Part shown: positions 62,136-64,000 of the stretch, in pieces | Layout of the letters: each line of letters starts with the position of its first letter | Numbering within the stretch: the first letter of the stretch is position 1 | Source of the DNA: Prorocentrum cordatum | Taxonomy: Eukaryota; Sar; Dinophyceae; Prorocentrales; Prorocentraceae | Direction of reading: 5' to 3' | Assembly: GCA_963575745.1 (NCBI GenBank) | Contig: CAUYUJ010016885.1 | Location: forward strand, 134,001-198,000 | DNA: 64,000 bases | The notes under the pieces: model-generated | The model's input: the letters and a program-made list of their open reading frames with translations, nothing else | Database searches by the model: none | Told to the model about the DNA's origin: nothing | Translations under genes and position numbers: made by a program

Positions 62136-63279
62136 CAGCCACGACAGCGGCGAGATAAGATAACCCGCCGCTCTAGGCCCATCGAGGCCACAACGGGGCG
62201 GGGGGCGGGGAGCGGGCAATGACCATGCCACCACCAGGCCCACAAGAAGAGACCATTGGGAGCCAACGCCCTTTTCGACACACCCCGTTGCGCGGGTCGT
62301 CGACATCGGGGCGGCGGGGCGGCAGATAGCCTATGACCATCTGTGAGAGGTCAACGCACGGCTCAGACACGCCCATGTCAACACCGAAGCAAATATCAGA
62401 CAGCGCGGCAAGTGAGCGAGCGCGCGGGCATCCCAGTCGGCGCCATTTCCACGCACCCAAAAATACAATCTCGAAAGGTCTCCCAGAAGTACCTCACCCC
62501 TCCTCCTCCTCCTCCGCCTCCTCCTCATCATTCTCCTCCTCATCGTCGCCATCACCCCCGTCGCCCTTCCGTTGCCCTTTGGGCACGCAGTGCGCCGTAC
62601 AGGGCCGAGAGATGTTGGTGTCCAGGCTCCTGGCCGTTAGCATTCTGGCCTATTGAGGTATGGTCTTCAGGCCATGGTCTGAGAGCTAGAGCCTCGCGCG
62701 AAAGGGCATCATTGATAGGTGCGTTAAGGGCTATGCTCGCTGGCGCGATGCTCTTCATGACTTGTGTGCTAAAGTTTGGCATTGTGATTTGCACTGGTCT
62801 GTTTGGGCGTTGAGGCCAGGGTCGCACGGTTCTAGCGGTCATTAATTAGGGCGTTCGGGGTAAGGCATTGATGTTGAGGTTACATCATACACGTCAGAGT
62901 TCTATGTATAGGGCACGTTCTTCGTCCAACTTATAACTTAGGGCGCTTGCTGGAGAGCTCGGGCGCCCTGCCTGCACATGGGGGGCAGGGGCGGAGGGGT
63001 GGGGTCACATGCCATGTAAGAGGAAACCTGAAACGATAACGACACCGATTGCGACTCAACCAGTCAGGTCTTTGCTGGCCTTCCGCCCTGCGGGCCTCGC
63101 GGGAGCCTCTTGGTGCCATATTTTGGACGGTTTGGAATTGCGGGCGCCTTTTTTGTGGATGCCCTCTGTGGTGTTGCATGGGCCTCCTGGGGTGGCCTCT
63201 TGGAGCAACGTTGGGGGACGCAAACCAAAGAAGGGTGGATGGGGGGACCTCTTATAGAAGGTGTCTGATTCCACGCCGC
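62136..63279. other. Non-coding stretch, no gene recognised
   Basis: Short CTC run at about 62,503-62,560; otherwise unique. Confidence 0.5.
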
Positions 63280-63353
63280 TCAGGTGCCTGGGGTGCGTGC
63301 GAGGGAAGGTTCGCTATTGGGGGAAGGGGGCCTGTCCTTGAGCACGTACTCAC

Positions 63354-63738
63354 CGACGTCGTCCAGGTCCCTCTTCAATATCATGCGCTGCAGGGTCGGC
63401 CGAAAGGGGGTGATGCTCATGTGGCTGAAGTGGTACCACTGCCTCTCGGGCAAGACGTGGTCGCCGCGCTCAGCGAGGGCCCAGGGGTCGTCGGTGAGCG
63501 TTGGCACAAGCTGAATAACAACCCACCGATGTTTCAATAGCACGCAGTCGGCCTTCCGAGACACGTTGAACTCCGTCTTTATGGCCCGAAGGAAACAATT
63601 TCGAAACGTGTACAGGTCGTTCCCAGATGCCGAACACAGACAAATTCCAACTACTGAGCATGGGGGACGAGTGAAGCCACCCTGGGCGCTGGGCCTCTGA
63701 ATGTCGGGGACCTTATCGCATTTACTCCACTCGATCAT
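63354..63738 (-). CDS. Hypothetical protein exon with consensus splice donor
   Basis: The minus frame from ATG at 63,738 (MIEWSKCDKVPDIQ) is well composed: CSASGNDLYTFRNCFLRAIK, ADCVLLKHRWVVIQLVPTL, ERQWYHFSHMSITPFRPTLQ. It ends at GACGTCG|GTGAGTACG (donor G at 63,353), a textbook donor. Codons beyond it (KDRPPSPNSEPSLARTPGT) look intronic. The next exon should be on the minus strand at lower coordinates; the 59.5-60.3 kb exon is a candidate but the link is unproven. The start may itself be an internal exon edge. Family not recognised. Confidence 0.6.
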
Positions 63739-63759
63739 CTTGCACCGACTCTGGAAATC

Positions 63760-64000
63760 AGCCAGCCCTCCAGACAGAGGTGGCGGAAGATCTCGTTATG
63801 TCAACCTTGTTTCCCTTCAAGGGGGCCCCCAAACCCCCGACGCCCGCCCTCCCCTGGGCATTCAAGGAAGGGCGGGGTTCGGGGGAGAGGGTTGGGACAG
63901 GGCGGGGAGTGAGGGTGATGGCGGCGCGAGGCGCCCGATGGCTTTGGGGCCAATATTGCCCCCCAGAGGGCCCCAAGTAGCCAGAGATGGCTTCGAACAT
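63760..64000. other. Non-coding end of window
   Basis: G/C-rich sequence ending in AGAGGGCCCCAAGTAG, perhaps the start of another GGCCCCAAGA-type block cut by the window end. Confidence 0.45.

Noticed and set aside
1-64000. tRNA, rRNA or spliced-leader RNA genes
   Set aside because: Reading both strands by eye found no cloverleaf boxes, rRNA-conserved words or leader sequence; a covariance-model search would be needed to be sure.

Overview
The window looks like nuclear DNA of a dinoflagellate. It is GC-rich, gene-poor and full of satellites and microsatellites. Every convincing coding exon lies on the minus strand, as in dinoflagellate unidirectional gene clusters, and the GC level and expanded (CTC/GAG)n tracts would fit a Prorocentrum-like genome. 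The taxon is an inference from style; no rRNA or spliced-leader gene was seen.

Layout. 0-9 kb: tandem satellites with 77-, 73- and about 160-bp periods, simple repeats, and one minus-strand remnant of a helicase C-terminal exon (about 6.5 kb). About 10.0-14.8 kb: a foldback structure whose inverted arms are built of the same modules in the same order (unique flank, CTC microsatellite, 90-bp tandem array) around a loop of about 0.45 kb. A 154-bp palindromic element with a 5-bp target duplication sits cleanly inside one array. 16,738-26,743: a decayed Ty1/copia-type LTR retrotransposon on the minus strand. Its ends, LTRs, primer-binding site, near-matching target duplication and gag-PR-IN-RT-RH remnants can all be traced. 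28-29.6 kb: GGCCCCAAGA-type repeat blocks. 29.7-39.7 kb: an autonomous Helitron-like element on the minus strand. It encodes an OTU-type cysteine protease, zinc fingers, an HUH Rep domain with two tyrosines, a Pif1-like helicase and a long C-terminal CxxC array. The long central frame is broken only by two in-frame stop codons, and at least two introns are likely.

41-43 kb: an unrecognised Ala-rich protein gene. 43-46.5 kb: minisatellites, a duplicated hairpin-bearing segment, and a second short inverted-repeat element whose empty site is preserved in the neighbouring duplicate. 48.5-52.8 kb: a large unrecognised gene with a good terminal intron. 55.2-57.3 kb: two tandem paralogous genes for small Lys/Pro-rich proteins. 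57.8-58.9 kb: an 11-bp minisatellite and other low-complexity DNA. 59.5-63.7 kb: two exons, possibly of one gene, with a Cys/His motif and a consensus splice donor. 60.5-63 kb: degenerate CCTAA- and CCAAC-rich non-coding DNA with a 586-bp-offset duplication.

The functional content is therefore mostly mobile DNA of at least four structural kinds (Helitron, LTR element, foldback, short inverted-repeat elements), with a minority of lineage-specific genes that could not be assigned.
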